A stretch of DNA of 64,000 bases from Plantactinospora soyae (GCF_014874095.1 NZ_JADBEB010000001.1:3100001-3164000); one strand, 5' to 3'. Numbered from the stretch's first letter, positions 1 through 8,936 are shown. Numbers and translations: made by a program. The notes: generated by a model not told the origin, from the letters alone.

Positions 1-2035
1 GCCACACGGTGCCCTCCGGATGGGCGGCGACGACGTACCGGCCGTCGGGGGTCAACGCGGCGTTCTTCAGCCGGGTGTCGAAGACCTGTCGGGTCGCCAC
101 CCCGCGCCAGTTGAGAGTCGCCTGCCGGAGCACCGTCTCGGCCTCGGCGTCGGGGCGCGCTTCGAACGCCCGCCGGGCCAGCAGGAACGCCAACTGCGGA
201 TCGCGGGGCATCTGGGCCCGCGCGGCCGCCACCAGTTGGCGACGTACCGCCAGGTCACGCTGGCCACGGGCCTGTCCGGCCTGGACGACCGCCACCGACG
301 CCAGTACGGTCACCACCGCGACCACCCCGGCCAGGGCGACACCGAGCAGCCGTCGGCGGTGCCGGCGTACGGTCGCCCGCTGGTCGTCGGCGTGCCGGCT
401 GGCGTCGAGGAACTCCCGTTCCGGACCGGTCAACCCGGCCGGATGCGCCTCCGCCCAGGCCGTGGCCCGGGACAGCGCCAACCCTCGGTACAGTCCGCCG
501 GGATCGTGGCCGAGTGACCGCCACACCGCCGCGGCCTGGGTGAGCTGCCGGTGCACCCGTACGCCGTCGAGATCCTCCTCCAGCCAGCGACGCAGTCGGG
601 GCCACGCGTCGAGCAGTGCCTCGTGGGCCAGCCGGACCGAGCGGTCGTCGAGGGTGACCAACCGGGCCTCGGCCAGTCGTTCCAGGACCTCGGTGGTCAG
701 CGCGTCGGTCTCGTCCAGTTCGGTCCGGTCCACCCGGCGGGCGGTCGGCAGTTCGGCCCGGTCCACCCGGTGATGGACGCCCCGCCCGTCCCCGTCGCTG
801 CCGATCTCCACCATCCGGAGCAGTACGTGCCGGGCCGCCCGCCGCCGGTCGGGATCGAACTCCTGCCAGACCCGCTCGGCGGTCTGCGCGACCGCCCCGT
901 CCACACCGCCGGCCGCCTGGTAGCCGGCCAGCGTCACCGCGTTGCCCCGGCGCCGCCGCCACGCTTCGAGTAGCACGTGCGAGGCGACCGGAAGTGCCCC
1001 GGCCCGATCGGCGACCTGCGCGACGATGGTGGAGACCAGCACGCCCTCGACCATCGCCCCGGCCCGCTCGGCCGGCCGGACCACGGCGTCCCGGACCTGC
1101 GCGGCGGTCATCGGGCCGACCAGCACCTGGGCGTCGGTCAACGCCGTCACCAGTTCCGGCAGCTCGACGCAGCGGCCGTAGAAGTCGGCCCGGACCCCGA
1201 GCACCACCCGAAGCCGGCTGTCCGGTGCGGCCGTCGCGGTCAGCAGCGCCGTGACGAACCCGGCCCGCTCCGACGGGTCGCGACAGAGCGTGAAGATCTC
1301 CTCGAACTGGTCCACCACCAGCCACAGGTCGGCCTCGGCGGCGGCGTACCCGGTCCCGCTTCCCGTGCCGCCGGCCTCGGCGAGCAGTTGGCGTACGGCG
1401 AGGTGCAGCCGGGACGGGTCGGTGCCGAGGTCGGCCCGGAGTGCCCCGGCCGGCACCCGGAGCAGCCGGGCGAGGTGCACCGCCAACTCGCCGACCGGGT
1501 CCGGCCCCGGGGTCAGCACCAGCACCGGCGGTTGTTCCGGACGGCCGGTGACCGAGGGCACCAGTCCGGCCCGCAGTACCGAGGACTTGCCGCTGCCGGA
1601 GGCGCCGAACAGTGCCACGAACCGGCGGTCGGACAGTCTCCGGCGCAGGTCGTCGACCACGTCCTCCCGGCCGAAGAACCAGTCGGCCCGGTCCGGCCCG
1701 TACGCCAGCAGCCCCTGGTACGGCGCGTCGTCGCTGCGGCCGAGGGCGCCGGGGGTGCCGTCGCCGGGCAACTCCTCCCGGGCGATCCGCCGCCACCGCT
1801 CCGCCCACTCCGTCGCGTCCCCGCCGCACGCGGCGACGTACGCCAGGGTGACCGCGAGGGTCGGCAGTCGCCGGCCACCGGCGGCCTCGGACAGCGTCGT
1901 CGCGGAGAAGTGGGCCCGGCGGGCCAGCTCCCGGTACCCCGGATGACCGGCCTTCTCCCGCAGCAGCCGCAGTCCGGCGGCGAATTCCAGTACCGCCGGA
2001 GTTCCCGGCCCCAACTCGCCCTCTGGTCGCGGCAC
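1..2035 (-). CDS. nSTAND-type ATPase with N-terminal HTH (3' end cut off)
   Basis: A protein of at least 678 residues runs off the left edge. Residues ~14-70 look like the Cro/Xre-type helix-turn-helix found in actinobacterial nSTAND regulators. Walker A is GASGSGKS at ~144-151 and Walker B is VVDQFEE around D242. A single membrane span lies at ~560-585, and the last residues (TPDGRYVVAAHPEGTVW) look like the start of a WD40-type propeller, so the missing part is probably repeats. The GTG at 2035 is chosen because it gives MPRPEGELGPG directly before the HTH; a TTG near 2100 is possible. Proteins of this build act as signal-sensing STAND switches or conflict ATPases. The ligand cannot be read from the sequence. 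It is divergent from the secreted-protein gene at 2177. Confidence 0.85.
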   Translation of the reverse strand, partial: MPRPEGELGPGTPAVLEFAAGLRLLREKAGHPGYRELARRAHFSATTLSEAAGGRRLPTLAVTLAYVAACGGDATEWAERWRRIAREELPGDGTPGALGRSDDAPYQGLLAYGPDRADWFFGREDVVDDLRRRLSDRRFVALFGASGSGKSSVLRAGLVPSVTGRPEQPPVLVLTPGPDPVGELAVHLARLLRVPAGALRADLGTDPSRLHLAVRQLLAEAGGTGSGTGYAAAEADLWLVVDQFEEIFTLCRDPSERAGFVTALLTATAAPDSRLRVVLGVRADFYGRCVELPELVTALTDAQVLVGPMTAAQVRDAVVRPAERAGAMVEGVLVSTIVAQVADRAGALPVASHVLLEAWRRRRGNAVTLAGYQAAGGVDGAVAQTAERVWQEFDPDRRRAARHVLLRMVEIGSDGDGRGVHHRVDRAELPTARRVDRTELDETDALTTEVLERLAEARLVTLDDRSVRLAHEALLDAWPRLRRWLEEDLDGVRVHRQLTQAAAVWRSLGHDPGGLYRGLALSRATAWAEAHPAGLTGPEREFLDASRHADDQRATVRRHRRRLLGVALAGVVAVVTVLASVAVVQAGQARGQRDLAVRRQLVAAARAQMPRDPQLAFLLARRAFEARPDAEAETVLRQATLNWRGVATRQVFDTRLKNAALTPDGRYVVAAHPEGTVW

Positions 2036-2176
2036 CGCACACCATCCGTAGGTCGATTCGTCCGGAGTTGATTGTCCGGGTCGCGGCCCCGAAGCCGGAC
2101 AACGAGTCGGCGACTAGACATTGGTCAGCGGGGCGTGACAAGGCGTCCCACCAGGCAGATCACGAGGTGATCAGTA

Positions 2177-2803
2177 ATGCGTTCCATTCACTTCTCGACA
2201 CCGCTCCGAAAGCTCTCCGTCCGGTCGCCGAACGGCCCGGTCCCGGCGACGGCGCAGCGGAGCACCGGTCGGCCGGCCCGTCGGGTGGGGGCGGTGGCGG
2301 TCCTGCTCGGACTGACCGCGGCCCTGCTCGCCGGAACCGCCTCACCGGCCAGCGCCGCGATCATCACCGTCCGGGACGGCTTCGAGGGCACCCAGGCGGC
2401 GAACTGGAGTTTCAGCCACGTCGGGAACGGCACCGGTGGCCTCAGCTCGCTCCAGACCCACACCGGAGTACGCGACGGATTCATCTCCATGCGCAGCGCC
2501 GGCTTCTCCTCGGTCGGCCGGCGGGTGCAGTTGCCGGCGACCACCAGTTGCACGGCCGGGATCTGGGTCAACCCGGTCCTGGCCACCCAACAGATCAACT
2601 TCGAGATCATCGAGCCGAACAGTTTCACGTACGTCGCGCTGAAGACGGTGGTGCTGAGCGGAAGTGCTCCGTACACCTTCGTCTCCACGCAGTGGAACCA
2701 CGGCCCGAGGGACGTCCTGGTCCGGGTCTCGCTGATCGGAAACAGCAACGGTACGCAGCTGGGCACCTGGGTCGACGACCTCGGCATCCTCTGCCACACC
2801 TGA
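2177..2803 (+). CDS. Secreted protein of unknown function
   Basis: This 208-aa protein has a long n-region rich in Arg, a hydrophobic core (VGAVAVLLGLTAALLAG) and a likely signal peptidase cut after SPASA (~58-62). The mature ~145 residues are rich in Thr, Ser, Asn and beta-branched residues and contain two Cys (SCTAG and ILCHT at the C-terminus) that could pair. The pattern resembles a small beta-sandwich, such as a carbohydrate-binding-like fold, but I do not recognise a family. The start is supported by GAGGTGATC a few bases upstream. It is monocistronic and followed by a strong hairpin at 2822-2856. Confidence 0.75.
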   Translation: MRSIHFSTPLRKLSVRSPNGPVPATAQRSTGRPARRVGAVAVLLGLTAALLAGTASPASAAIITVRDGFEGTQAANWSFSHVGNGTGGLSSLQTHTGVRDGFISMRSAGFSSVGRRVQLPATTSCTAGIWVNPVLATQQINFEIIEPNSFTYVALKTVVLSGSAPYTFVSTQWNHGPRDVLVRVSLIGNSNGTQLGTWVDDLGILCHT

Positions 2804-2821
2804 GTCGGTGCAGGTCAGCAC

Positions 2822-2856
2822 GCGGGTGCCGTCCCCTACCCGGGGGCGGCACCCGC
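2822..2856 (+). terminator. Hairpin terminator after the secreted-protein gene
   Basis: A 10-bp perfect stem (GCGGGTGCCG / CGGCACCCGC) encloses a 15-nt loop that can pair further through C and G runs. It starts 18 nt after the stop at 2803. There is no T-tract, which is common for actinobacterial terminators. Confidence 0.55.
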
Positions 2857-2979
2857 CGCGTCGTCTGAGCGCGCTTCCGCATCGTGCAGGGAGCAGGGTC
2901 CGTGGACGCTGCCGCAACACCGGGCAACTACATCGGTCCGGGCCGGTGTGGCTGTCCAGGGTGCGGCGGGACCGACCCT

Positions 2980-2997
2980 CAGGGGGTCAGCCCCCTG
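2980..2997 (-). terminator. Short GC hairpin over the toxin stop codon
   Basis: CAGGGGG-TCAG-CCCCCTG forms a 7-bp stem with a 4-nt loop. The loop includes the stop codon of the PIN gene (2987-2989), so it sits exactly at the end of the toxin/antitoxin transcript. It could terminate transcription or protect the mRNA 3' end. Confidence 0.4.
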
Positions 2998-3544
2998 CCC
3001 GAAGTTCCGCGACGCTTACCCCAAGCCCTGATCGTTCTAGGCGGTCGAGTACGTCCTCGACACCACCGGGTGGGTTTCGCCACGAGTCGGCGATCTGTTG
3101 GACGGCGGCGTACACGACGCGTCGGTCCAGGCTTATCTGGTCACGTACAAACTCGTCGGGCGACTTGGGATCGATGTCCCAGGCCCGCAGCTCCTCGATC
3201 GGAAAGTGGCGCAGATTTGATGTGACGATGACCTGTGCACGAGCCCGGATCGCGGCGGCGAGTACGTGTCTGTCGTCGGGGTCGGGCAGCTTCAGCGAAT
3301 CGATCAGCGGGTCGTACCCGGTGATCCTCCAGTCGCGGACGGCGGTTCCCATCAGCGTTCGGGTCCGTGCGAGCCTGGCCTGGTCGAGGTCCGGTCGTTG
3401 CCGTTGAAGCGCCGCGAACATCTCGTCGAGTATTTGTTCGGTCCACTTCGCCTGCGCAAGGCCGGATTGCGCGATCCGGATGAGGAGATCACGCAGAGTG
3501 TTCGGGTAGAGGACGCTGGCGTCGTAGACGACGACGAAGGCCAT
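2987..3544 (-). CDS. PIN-domain ribonuclease toxin
   Basis: This 185-aa protein starts MAFVVVYDAS, the usual beta1 strand of PIN nucleases with the first acidic metal ligand at D8. Further acidic residues follow at D40/E41 and in LPDPDDRHVL (D88-D91), and the TSN motif is at 108-110. Together these give the PIN active-site pattern for Mg2+-dependent RNA cleavage. At 185 aa it is longer than VapC toxins (~130 aa); the extra ~60 C-terminal residues are helical and resemble the larger PIN_3-type group. It starts 1 nt after the stop of the upstream DNA-binding protein, so the pair is almost certainly co-transcribed as a type II toxin-antitoxin module. Target RNA unknown. Confidence 0.85.
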   Translation of the reverse strand: MAFVVVYDASVLYPNTLRDLLIRIAQSGLAQAKWTEQILDEMFAALQRQRPDLDQARLARTRTLMGTAVRDWRITGYDPLIDSLKLPDPDDRHVLAAAIRARAQVIVTSNLRHFPIEELRAWDIDPKSPDEFVRDQISLDRRVVYAAVQQIADSWRNPPGGVEDVLDRLERSGLGVSVAELRAGG

Positions 3545-3545
3545 C

Positions 3546-4004
3546 TCAGCTCAGATCCATGTCCTGTGCCAGCCCCGCCAGCTCGTCGGCGGCGGCCCGG
3601 CGGCGCGCGTCATCCTGGTGTTTGTAGGCCAGCAGGGATCCGGCGAGTACCCGTCGGTGTGTGCCGACCCTCCGGTACTCGATCTCGCCTGCCTCCAGCA
3701 GTCCGATCAGGTACGGCCGGGAGACGTTGAGCAGGTCGGCGGCCTGTTGCGTGGTCAGCTCGGCATGGGCGGGCACGACCGAGACGCCGTGGCCGTTTGC
3801 CATGTGGGCGAGGACGCGGGCGAGTAGCTCGACGGCCCCACGCGGCACGACGAGCTGGTCGCTCTCACCGTCGTCGACCAGCCGCACGGTTGCCGAGCTG
3901 TCCTCGTGGCTGCTCAGGTATGCCTGCACCCGGGTGAGCGCGGCAGCCGCCACCGCCACTGACTGCGGGTCCGGGGTAACCGGATTGACTGTCAGAGCCG
4001 ACAT
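3546..4004 (-). CDS. Excisionase-family DNA-binding antitoxin
   Basis: This 152-aa protein has a MerR/excisionase-type HTH at ~83-127 (LTTQQAADLLNVSRPYLIGL, then the wing GEIEYRRVGTHRRV). The N-terminal ~80 residues are of unclear fold. The acidic C-terminal tail (ADELAGLAQDMDLS) would suit toxin binding. Its position directly before the PIN gene marks it as the antitoxin and probable autorepressor. The start is supported by the ribosome site TGGAGG, 4 nt before ATG. An inverted repeat just upstream (4018-4033) could be its operator. Confidence 0.82.
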   Translation of the reverse strand: MSALTVNPVTPDPQSVAVAAAALTRVQAYLSSHEDSSATVRLVDDGESDQLVVPRGAVELLARVLAHMANGHGVSVVPAHAELTTQQAADLLNVSRPYLIGLLEAGEIEYRRVGTHRRVLAGSLLAYKHQDDARRRAAADELAGLAQDMDLS

Positions 4005-4017
4005 GAAGCCTCCAGTG

Positions 4018-4033
4018 ATGCTATTCGCAGCAT
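4018..4033. promoter_or_regulatory. Candidate operator of the toxin-antitoxin operon
   Basis: ATGCT-6 nt-AGCAT is a 5-bp inverted repeat lying 14 nt upstream of the antitoxin start codon, in an unusually AT-rich stretch. Autoregulation at such a site is normal for this module type. Binding is inferred. Confidence 0.3.
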
Positions 4034-4290
4034 TCGAAGTAAGTGTAACAACCGCAACCCGTCCTCATGGTCATTCCTCGGCGTCCAACATCCCGGCAAG
4101 ATCAAAGATGGCTTTGCTCTGGTCGCCGACGTACGAGGACCGTGTCGCGAAGGTGCTGAGTGAACAGGCCGGTGGACCGCCAATCCGTCGGGCGCCATCA
4201 ATGTGTGCTTCGCCCGGTGGACACGCGCCGGCTGACGTGGATCACATAGATTCCCCACGGTCTATCCATACCCCGAACGTGGGAGCACAC

Positions 4291-5349
4291 ATGCTCGACA
4301 GAAGTAGGAACGCCGGGAGATCCCTGGCGGCGGCAGCACTGACGGCGGCACTGGTGGCGGTAGGGCTGGCGGCGCCCGTACCGGCGAACGCGGCGGTCAG
4401 CCGGGCGGAACTGGCACTGCGCTGGGCACCCATCCACTACCAGGACGTCGACGCCACCGGGAGTCACGCGCTCGGTGGGCGGTCGGACTACATCACGAAG
4501 GTCGACTTCGACGGCGACCTCAACGGACGCAACAACTGGGACCGGGCCGGCCAGGCGGGCGCCTCGTTCGCCGCGCACGCCTACTACTCGGTGCTGGAGA
4601 CCAGCACCCACTGGTACATCACGTACCTGTTCTTCCACCCCCGGGACTGGACGGACCATCCGTTCTTCGAGACCGAGCACGAGAACGACGGCGAGGGCGT
4701 GCTGTTCGCGATCGAGCGGGACGGCTCGACGTACGGGGTGCTGCGCTCCGCCGTGAGCGTGGCGCACAGCAACTTCTACTCGTACACGCCGGCCGGCAGC
4801 ACCTGGTCGGGCGGTCGGGAGAACGTCGACGGCACCCTGCAACTCCAGGCGTCGCCGCACGACTCGTTCCTGCATCCGGTGACCGCGCAGGAGGCGCAGG
4901 GGCACGGGCTGAAGGCGTACCCGCAGTACACGATCAACGGCGACGGCCTCGTGTACTACCCGTCGACCGTGGCGGAGACGCCCAGCGACGGCAACGACCG
5001 CGACGTGCGCTACCAACTCGTCGACATCCTCGGCAGCGGTGGCCTGTGGGCACAGCGGGCGAACGTGAACCTCTTCGCCAACCTTGGCACCTTCGCCGGT
5101 GACGACACCGGGGACTGCGGCGTGGGCACCTACGACTGCTCGACCAACTCCGCGAACGCCCCCTGGGGCTGGGACGACGCCGACGACCTGCCCGGTCGCG
5201 GCGAGATCGCCACCGACCCGGCGAAGCTCTCCGCCGAGTACTTCACGATCCCGGGCAACCCGTCCCGGACGTACACCTACAACCCGTACGCCAGCGCGGC
5301 GGCGGCGCTGGCCGAAGCGGCGAGGACGGCACCTCCGGTCGTCGACTGA
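4291..5349 (+). CDS. Secreted protein with Vps62/DUF946-like motifs
   Basis: This 352-aa protein has a clean signal peptide (MLDRSRNAGR, hydrophobic AAAALTAALVAVGLAA, cut near PANA-AV at ~35). The mature part starts with LALRWAPIHYQDVDATG, then DYITKVDFDGD and FFETEHENDGEGVLFAI. These Tyr/His/Asp-rich blocks resemble the Vps62/DUF946 group of secreted or vacuolar proteins of unknown activity. A late pair of Cys (GDCGVGTYDCS) may form a disulfide. The open frame extends far upstream of 4291, but only this ATG yields a signal peptide. It is monocistronic. The family call is from memory and tentative; secretion is well supported. Confidence 0.7.
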   Translation: MLDRSRNAGRSLAAAALTAALVAVGLAAPVPANAAVSRAELALRWAPIHYQDVDATGSHALGGRSDYITKVDFDGDLNGRNNWDRAGQAGASFAAHAYYSVLETSTHWYITYLFFHPRDWTDHPFFETEHENDGEGVLFAIERDGSTYGVLRSAVSVAHSNFYSYTPAGSTWSGGRENVDGTLQLQASPHDSFLHPVTAQEAQGHGLKAYPQYTINGDGLVYYPSTVAETPSDGNDRDVRYQLVDILGSGGLWAQRANVNLFANLGTFAGDDTGDCGVGTYDCSTNSANAPWGWDDADDLPGRGEIATDPAKLSAEYFTIPGNPSRTYTYNPYASAAAALAEAARTAPPVVD

Positions 5350-5541
5350 GCGACATCCGTCAACGTCGAGCCGGTCGTGGGCGGCAGGGCGCACGCTCCC
5401 CGTACCCGGGGATGGGTGCCCGGCCGCCCACGAGCATGTCTGGGCCCACGCCCCGGCAACGTGACGTCCGAAAACCGCCGGGATTCGAGGTCGCGCGGTT
5501 GTTGAATCGAACAGGGACACCAACCGGAGGAGTCGAGTTCG

Positions 5542-6051
5542 ATGATCGGGTACACGACGATGGGCAGCCCGTTCGGCGCGCTGTTGCTGGTCGGCGGCGA
5601 GCCGACCGAAGGAGGGGGCCAGGCGCCGCTGGCGACGGTCTCGTTCGCGGACGCCGTCGACCCGGCGGCGCGGCCCGACTGGCGTTCCGATCCGGCGGCC
5701 TTGCGCGACGCCACCCGGCAACTGGCCGAGTACTTCGACGGCGGGCGTCACGAGTTCGACCTCCCGCACATCCCGCAGGGCACCGCGTTCCAGCAGCGCG
5801 TGTGGGCGGCGCTCGACACGATTCCGTACGGGACCACGGTCAGCTACGGCGAGCTGGCGGCGCGACTCGGCGTACCCCGGGACCGGATCCGGGCGGTCGG
5901 CGCGGCGATCGGGGCCAACCCGCTGCTGATCGTGCGGCCCTGTCACCGGGTCATCGGCGCGAGCGGCGTGCTGACCGGCTATGCCGGTGGCCTGGACCGC
6001 AAGCGGGACCTGCTGACCCTGGAGGGCGCGCTGCAACCGCAGCTCGTCTGA
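5542..6051 (+). CDS. ogt: Methylated-DNA--protein-cysteine methyltransferase
   Basis: This 169-aa protein repairs O6-methylguanine by transferring the alkyl group to its own cysteine. The active site RPCHRVIG places the acceptor at C134. The DNA-binding helix-turn-helix (TVSYGELAARLGVPRDRIRAVGAAIGANP, 99-127) and the arginine finger precede it. Length fits the short Ogt/MGMT class with no Ada N-terminal domain. The ribosome site GGAGGAG lies 10 nt before ATG. It is followed 93 nt downstream on the same strand by a 2OG-Fe(II) oxygenase gene. Confidence 0.95.
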   Translation: MIGYTTMGSPFGALLLVGGEPTEGGGQAPLATVSFADAVDPAARPDWRSDPAALRDATRQLAEYFDGGRHEFDLPHIPQGTAFQQRVWAALDTIPYGTTVSYGELAARLGVPRDRIRAVGAAIGANPLLIVRPCHRVIGASGVLTGYAGGLDRKRDLLTLEGALQPQLV

Positions 6052-6144
6052 CGACGACGCGCACGCGGCAGGCGCATCCGACCGCGCGTCGCCGGACCCG
6101 GCCATCCGCCGGGCCGGCGGCGCGCCCGGCGAGAGAAGAAAATC

Positions 6145-6876
6145 ATGACTTCGAGTACGTCGACCTCGGCCGACCTCCGGGACCGGCTGGCGACCGCCGA
6201 CTGGGACGACATCACCGCGCAGCTCGACGCGGTCGGCTGCGCGGTGACCCCGCAGCTCCTCGGCCCGGACGAGTGCGCGGGTATCGCCGGGCTCTACGAC
6301 GAGGTGGAGCGGTTCCGGTCCACGGTCGACATGGCCCGCTTCCGGTTCGGCTCCGGCCAGTACCGCTACTTCGACCGGCCCTACCCTGGCCTGGTCGCCA
6401 AACTGCGGGCGGCGTTCTATCCGAAGCTGCTGCCGATCGCCCGTGACTGGGCCGCCCGGCTCGGTCAGCCGGCCCCGTGGCCGGACAGCCTCGACGAGTG
6501 GCTGGAGATGTGCCACGCCGCCGGGCAGCGCAAGTCCACGCCGATCCTGCTGCGCTACCGCGCCGGAGACTGGAACGCCCTGCACCGCGACCTGTACGGG
6601 GACCTGGTCTTTCCGATGCAGGTGGTGATCGGCCTGGACCGGCCGGGCCTGGACTACACCGGTGGCGAGTTCCTGCTCGTCGAACAGCGTCCCCGGGCCC
6701 AGTCCCGGGGCACGGTGACGATGCTGCCGCAGGGCCACGGACTGGTCTTCACCACCCGTGACCGGCCCGTACGGTCGGCGCGGGGCTGGTCGGCATCACC
6801 GGTACGCCACGGCGTGTCCACCGTCCGGTCCGGGCTGCGGCACACCCTCGGCCTGGTCCTGCACGACGCGGCGTAG
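6145..6876 (+). CDS. 2OG-Fe(II) oxygenase
   Basis: This 243-aa protein carries the jelly-roll iron-ligand pattern: HRD at H147/D149 (NALHRDLYGDL), a distal His at H222 (PVRHGVS), and Arg 229 or 232 for 2-oxoglutarate. It belongs to the group annotated as prolyl-4-hydroxylase-like or AlkB-adjacent oxygenases. Because it follows ogt directly on the same strand, a role in alkylation repair or in dealing with a modified substrate is a fair inference. The sequence is not close to classic AlkB, and the substrate is unknown. Its TAG stop lies inside the first copy of the 33-bp repeat at 6862. Confidence 0.8.
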   Translation: MTSSTSTSADLRDRLATADWDDITAQLDAVGCAVTPQLLGPDECAGIAGLYDEVERFRSTVDMARFRFGSGQYRYFDRPYPGLVAKLRAAFYPKLLPIARDWAARLGQPAPWPDSLDEWLEMCHAAGQRKSTPILLRYRAGDWNALHRDLYGDLVFPMQVVIGLDRPGLDYTGGEFLLVEQRPRAQSRGTVTMLPQGHGLVFTTRDRPVRSARGWSASPVRHGVSTVRSGLRHTLGLVLHDAA

Positions 6877-6960
6877 GCCGGATCAGTCCTCGTCCACGAC
6901 GCGGCGTAGGCCGGATCAGTCCTCGTCCACGACGCGGCGTAGGCCGGATCAGTCCTCGTC
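6862..6960. repeat. Three perfect 33-bp tandem repeats spanning two convergent stop codons
   Basis: Copies lie at 6862-6894, 6895-6927 and 6928-6960 with no mismatches. The unit begins CACGACGCGGCGTAG. Each copy holds a TAG in the reading frame of the upstream oxygenase and a TCA (reverse TGA) in the frame of glpK. Copy 1 supplies the oxygenase stop and copy 3 supplies the glpK stop at 6949-6951. The unit length is a multiple of three. It looks like a tandem amplification of an original one-unit gene junction. No strong hairpin is evident in one unit. Confidence 0.95.
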
Positions 6961-8442
6961 GTCGACCCAGCCGAGGGTGCGGTCGACGGCCTTGCGCCAG
7001 TTGCGCAGCTCCCGATCCCGGTGGGCGGGGTCCATCGCCGGCTGCCACTGCGCGTCCTGGCGCCACTGCGCCCGCAGCGTCTCCAGGTCGGGCCAGAAGC
7101 CGACCGCGAGGCCGGCCGCGTACGCCGCGCCGAGGCACGTGGTCTCGCTGATCTGCGGGCGTACCACCGGCACGTCCAGCACGTCGGCGAGAAACTGCAT
7201 CAGCAGCCCGTTCGCGACCATCCCGCCGTCGACCCGGAGCCGGCGCAGCGTCACGGTCTCCTCGGCGTTCATCGCGTCCACCACCTCCCGGGTCTGCCAG
7301 GCGGTGGCCTCCAGCACGGCACGGGCCAGGTGTCCCTTGGTGACGTACCCGGTGAGGCCGGCGATCACCCCACGGGCGTCACTGCGCCAGTGTGGTGCGA
7401 ACAGCCCCGAGAAGGCCGGTACGACGTAGCAGCCGCCGTTGTCCTCGACGGTACGGGCCAGTTCCTCGACCTCGGGGGCACTGGAGATCAGGCCGAGGTT
7501 GTCCCGCAGCCACTGGACCAGTGAGCCGGTGACCGCGATCGCCCCCTCCAGGGCGTACGTCGCCGGCCGGTCGCCGATCCGGTAGCCGACCGTGGTCAGC
7601 AGACCGTGGCGCGACGACACCGGACGCTCCCCGGTGTTGAGCAGCAGGAAGCTGCCGGTGCCGTAGGTGCACTTGGCCTCGCCGGGCTGGAAGCAGGTCT
7701 GGCCGAACAGCGCCGCCTGCTGGTCGCCGAGCGCGCTGGCCACCGGCACCCCGTCCAGCGTCCCGCTCGCCGTGCCGTAGACCTCGGCCGACGAGCGGAT
7801 CTCCGGCAGCATCGCGGCCGGAACGCCGAGCGCGTCGAGGAGTTCCGGGTCCCAGTCGAGGGTGCGCAGGTTCATCAGCAGGGTCCGGCTGGCGTTGGTC
7901 ACGTCGGTGACGTGCCGGCCGGTCAACTTCCAGATCAGCCAGCTGTCCACGGTGCCGAACAGCACCTCGCCGCGTTCGGCGCGCTCGCGAAGGCCGTCCA
8001 CGTTCTCCAGCAGCCAGCGCAGCTTCGGCCCCGCGAAGTACGTGGCCAGGGGCAGCCCGGTCCGGTCCCGGAAGCGCTCTTCGCCGTACTCCGATTCGAG
8101 GCGGCGCAGCAGCGGACCGGTCCGGGTGTCCTGCCAGACGATGGCGTGGTGCACCGGGCGGCCGGTGGCCCGGTCCCACACCACCGTGGTCTCCCGCTGG
8201 TTGGTGATGCCGATCGCGGCCAACCGGTCGGCACCGATCGACGCCTTGGCCAGCGCCTCCTGGACGACCTGCTCGACGGCGGCCCAGATCTCCTCGGCGT
8301 CGTGCTCCACCCAGCCGGGTCGCGGATAGATCTGCCGATGTTCCCGCTGGGACACCGAGACGATCTGGCCGGCGGCGTCGAAGACGATGCACCGGGAGGA
8401 GGTGGTGCCCTGATCGATCGCGGCGACGTACTGACCGGTCAT
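6949..8442 (-). CDS. glpK: Glycerol kinase
   Basis: This 497-aa FGGY-family kinase phosphorylates glycerol to sn-glycerol-3-phosphate with ATP. The N-terminal phosphate-binding loop [16 protein letters not shown] is at ~6-21. The [16 protein letters not shown] block (~74-89), SWLIWKLTG and the C-terminal ATPase motif [14 protein letters not shown] are all intact. The start is [12 protein letters not shown]; reading further upstream in frame is non-coding. No glpF or glpD neighbour is visible, so it stands alone, divergent from nothing and convergent with the oxygenase through the 33-bp repeats. Confidence 0.96.
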   Translation of the reverse strand: MTGQYVAAIDQGTTSSRCIVFDAAGQIVSVSQREHRQIYPRPGWVEHDAEEIWAAVEQVVQEALAKASIGADRLAAIGITNQRETTVVWDRATGRPVHHAIVWQDTRTGPLLRRLESEYGEERFRDRTGLPLATYFAGPKLRWLLENVDGLRERAERGEVLFGTVDSWLIWKLTGRHVTDVTNASRTLLMNLRTLDWDPELLDALGVPAAMLPEIRSSAEVYGTASGTLDGVPVASALGDQQAALFGQTCFQPGEAKCTYGTGSFLLLNTGERPVSSRHGLLTTVGYRIGDRPATYALEGAIAVTGSLVQWLRDNLGLISSAPEVEELARTVEDNGGCYVVPAFSGLFAPHWRSDARGVIAGLTGYVTKGHLARAVLEATAWQTREVVDAMNAEETVTLRRLRVDGGMVANGLLMQFLADVLDVPVVRPQISETTCLGAAYAAGLAVGFWPDLETLRAQWRQDAQWQPAMDPAHRDRELRNWRKAVDRTLGWVDDED

Positions 8443-8474
8443 TCGCAGCACCGTACCCGGCGTCGTGGCCCACG

Positions 8475-8936
8475 TCACCCGGCCAGTCGGCCGGGCTCCG
8501 GTCCACCCAGGCTGGCGCTGATCCGGACCGTGGTGCCGTCGGGCCCACTGCGGACCAGCATCTCGTCGCTGAGTTCCCGGGCCAGCCACAGGCCCCAGCC
8601 ACCGGCGATCTCCGGTGCGGGGCGTCGCCGGTCGTCGAGCCGGTCGACGTCGATGCCGGCACCGGTGTCGGAGACCATGCAGTACAGGGTGCCGCGGGTA
8701 CTCCAGAGCCGCAGCCAGCCCCGCCCGCCGCCGTGTCGGACGGCGTTGGTGATCAGCTCGTTGACGGCCAGTACGAAGTCGTCCAGTCGGGTGCCGGTGA
8801 GCCCGGACGACTCGGCGCGGGAGGCGACGGTGTGTCGGACCTCGGTGACCTGGCCATGATCGAAACTCTCGGCAAGGAGCGGAGGTATTCCGTTGGGCAC
8901 GACAGTGGCGGGTGCGAGGGGATCTACGTCGCTCAT
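8475..8936 (-). CDS. RsbW/SpoIIAB-like anti-sigma ATPase
   Basis: This 153-aa single-domain HATPase_c protein has an intact N box ([12 protein letters not shown]64), a G1 box DTGAGI at 90-95 and a G2 box GGWGLWLAR at 112-120. It should bind ATP and act as a serine-kinase-type anti-sigma or regulatory kinase. No sigma factor, anti-anti-sigma or PP2C phosphatase gene lies next to it, so the partner is unknown. It starts 158 bp from the divergently read macS-like histidine kinase gene and is followed after 32 bp by glpK on the same strand. Confidence 0.82.
   Translation of the reverse strand: MSDVDPLAPATVVPNGIPPLLAESFDHGQVTEVRHTVASRAESSGLTGTRLDDFVLAVNELITNAVRHGGGRGWLRLWSTRGTLYCMVSDTGAGIDVDRLDDRRRPAPEIAGGWGLWLARELSDEMLVRSGPDGTTVRISASLGGPEPGRLAG

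Noticed and set aside
255-2141. A 628-codon minus-strand reading
   Set aside because: It is an out-of-frame shadow of the nSTAND gene, with Arg/Gly/Pro-rich composition and no domains; the frame starting at GTG 2035 carries HTH, Walker A and Walker B.
3661-4290. N-terminal extension of the secreted protein at 4291
   Set aside because: It would bury the signal peptide and overlap the antitoxin gene antisense; the ATG at 4291 gives a perfect export signal.
4198-6738. An 846-codon open minus-strand reading
   Set aside because: Antisense to the secreted-protein, ogt and oxygenase genes; composition and lack of motifs show it is an effect of high GC.
6862-6960. Possible CRISPR-like or attachment-site array
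   Set aside because: The 33-bp units are directly abutting with no spacers, and no cas or integrase genes are present.
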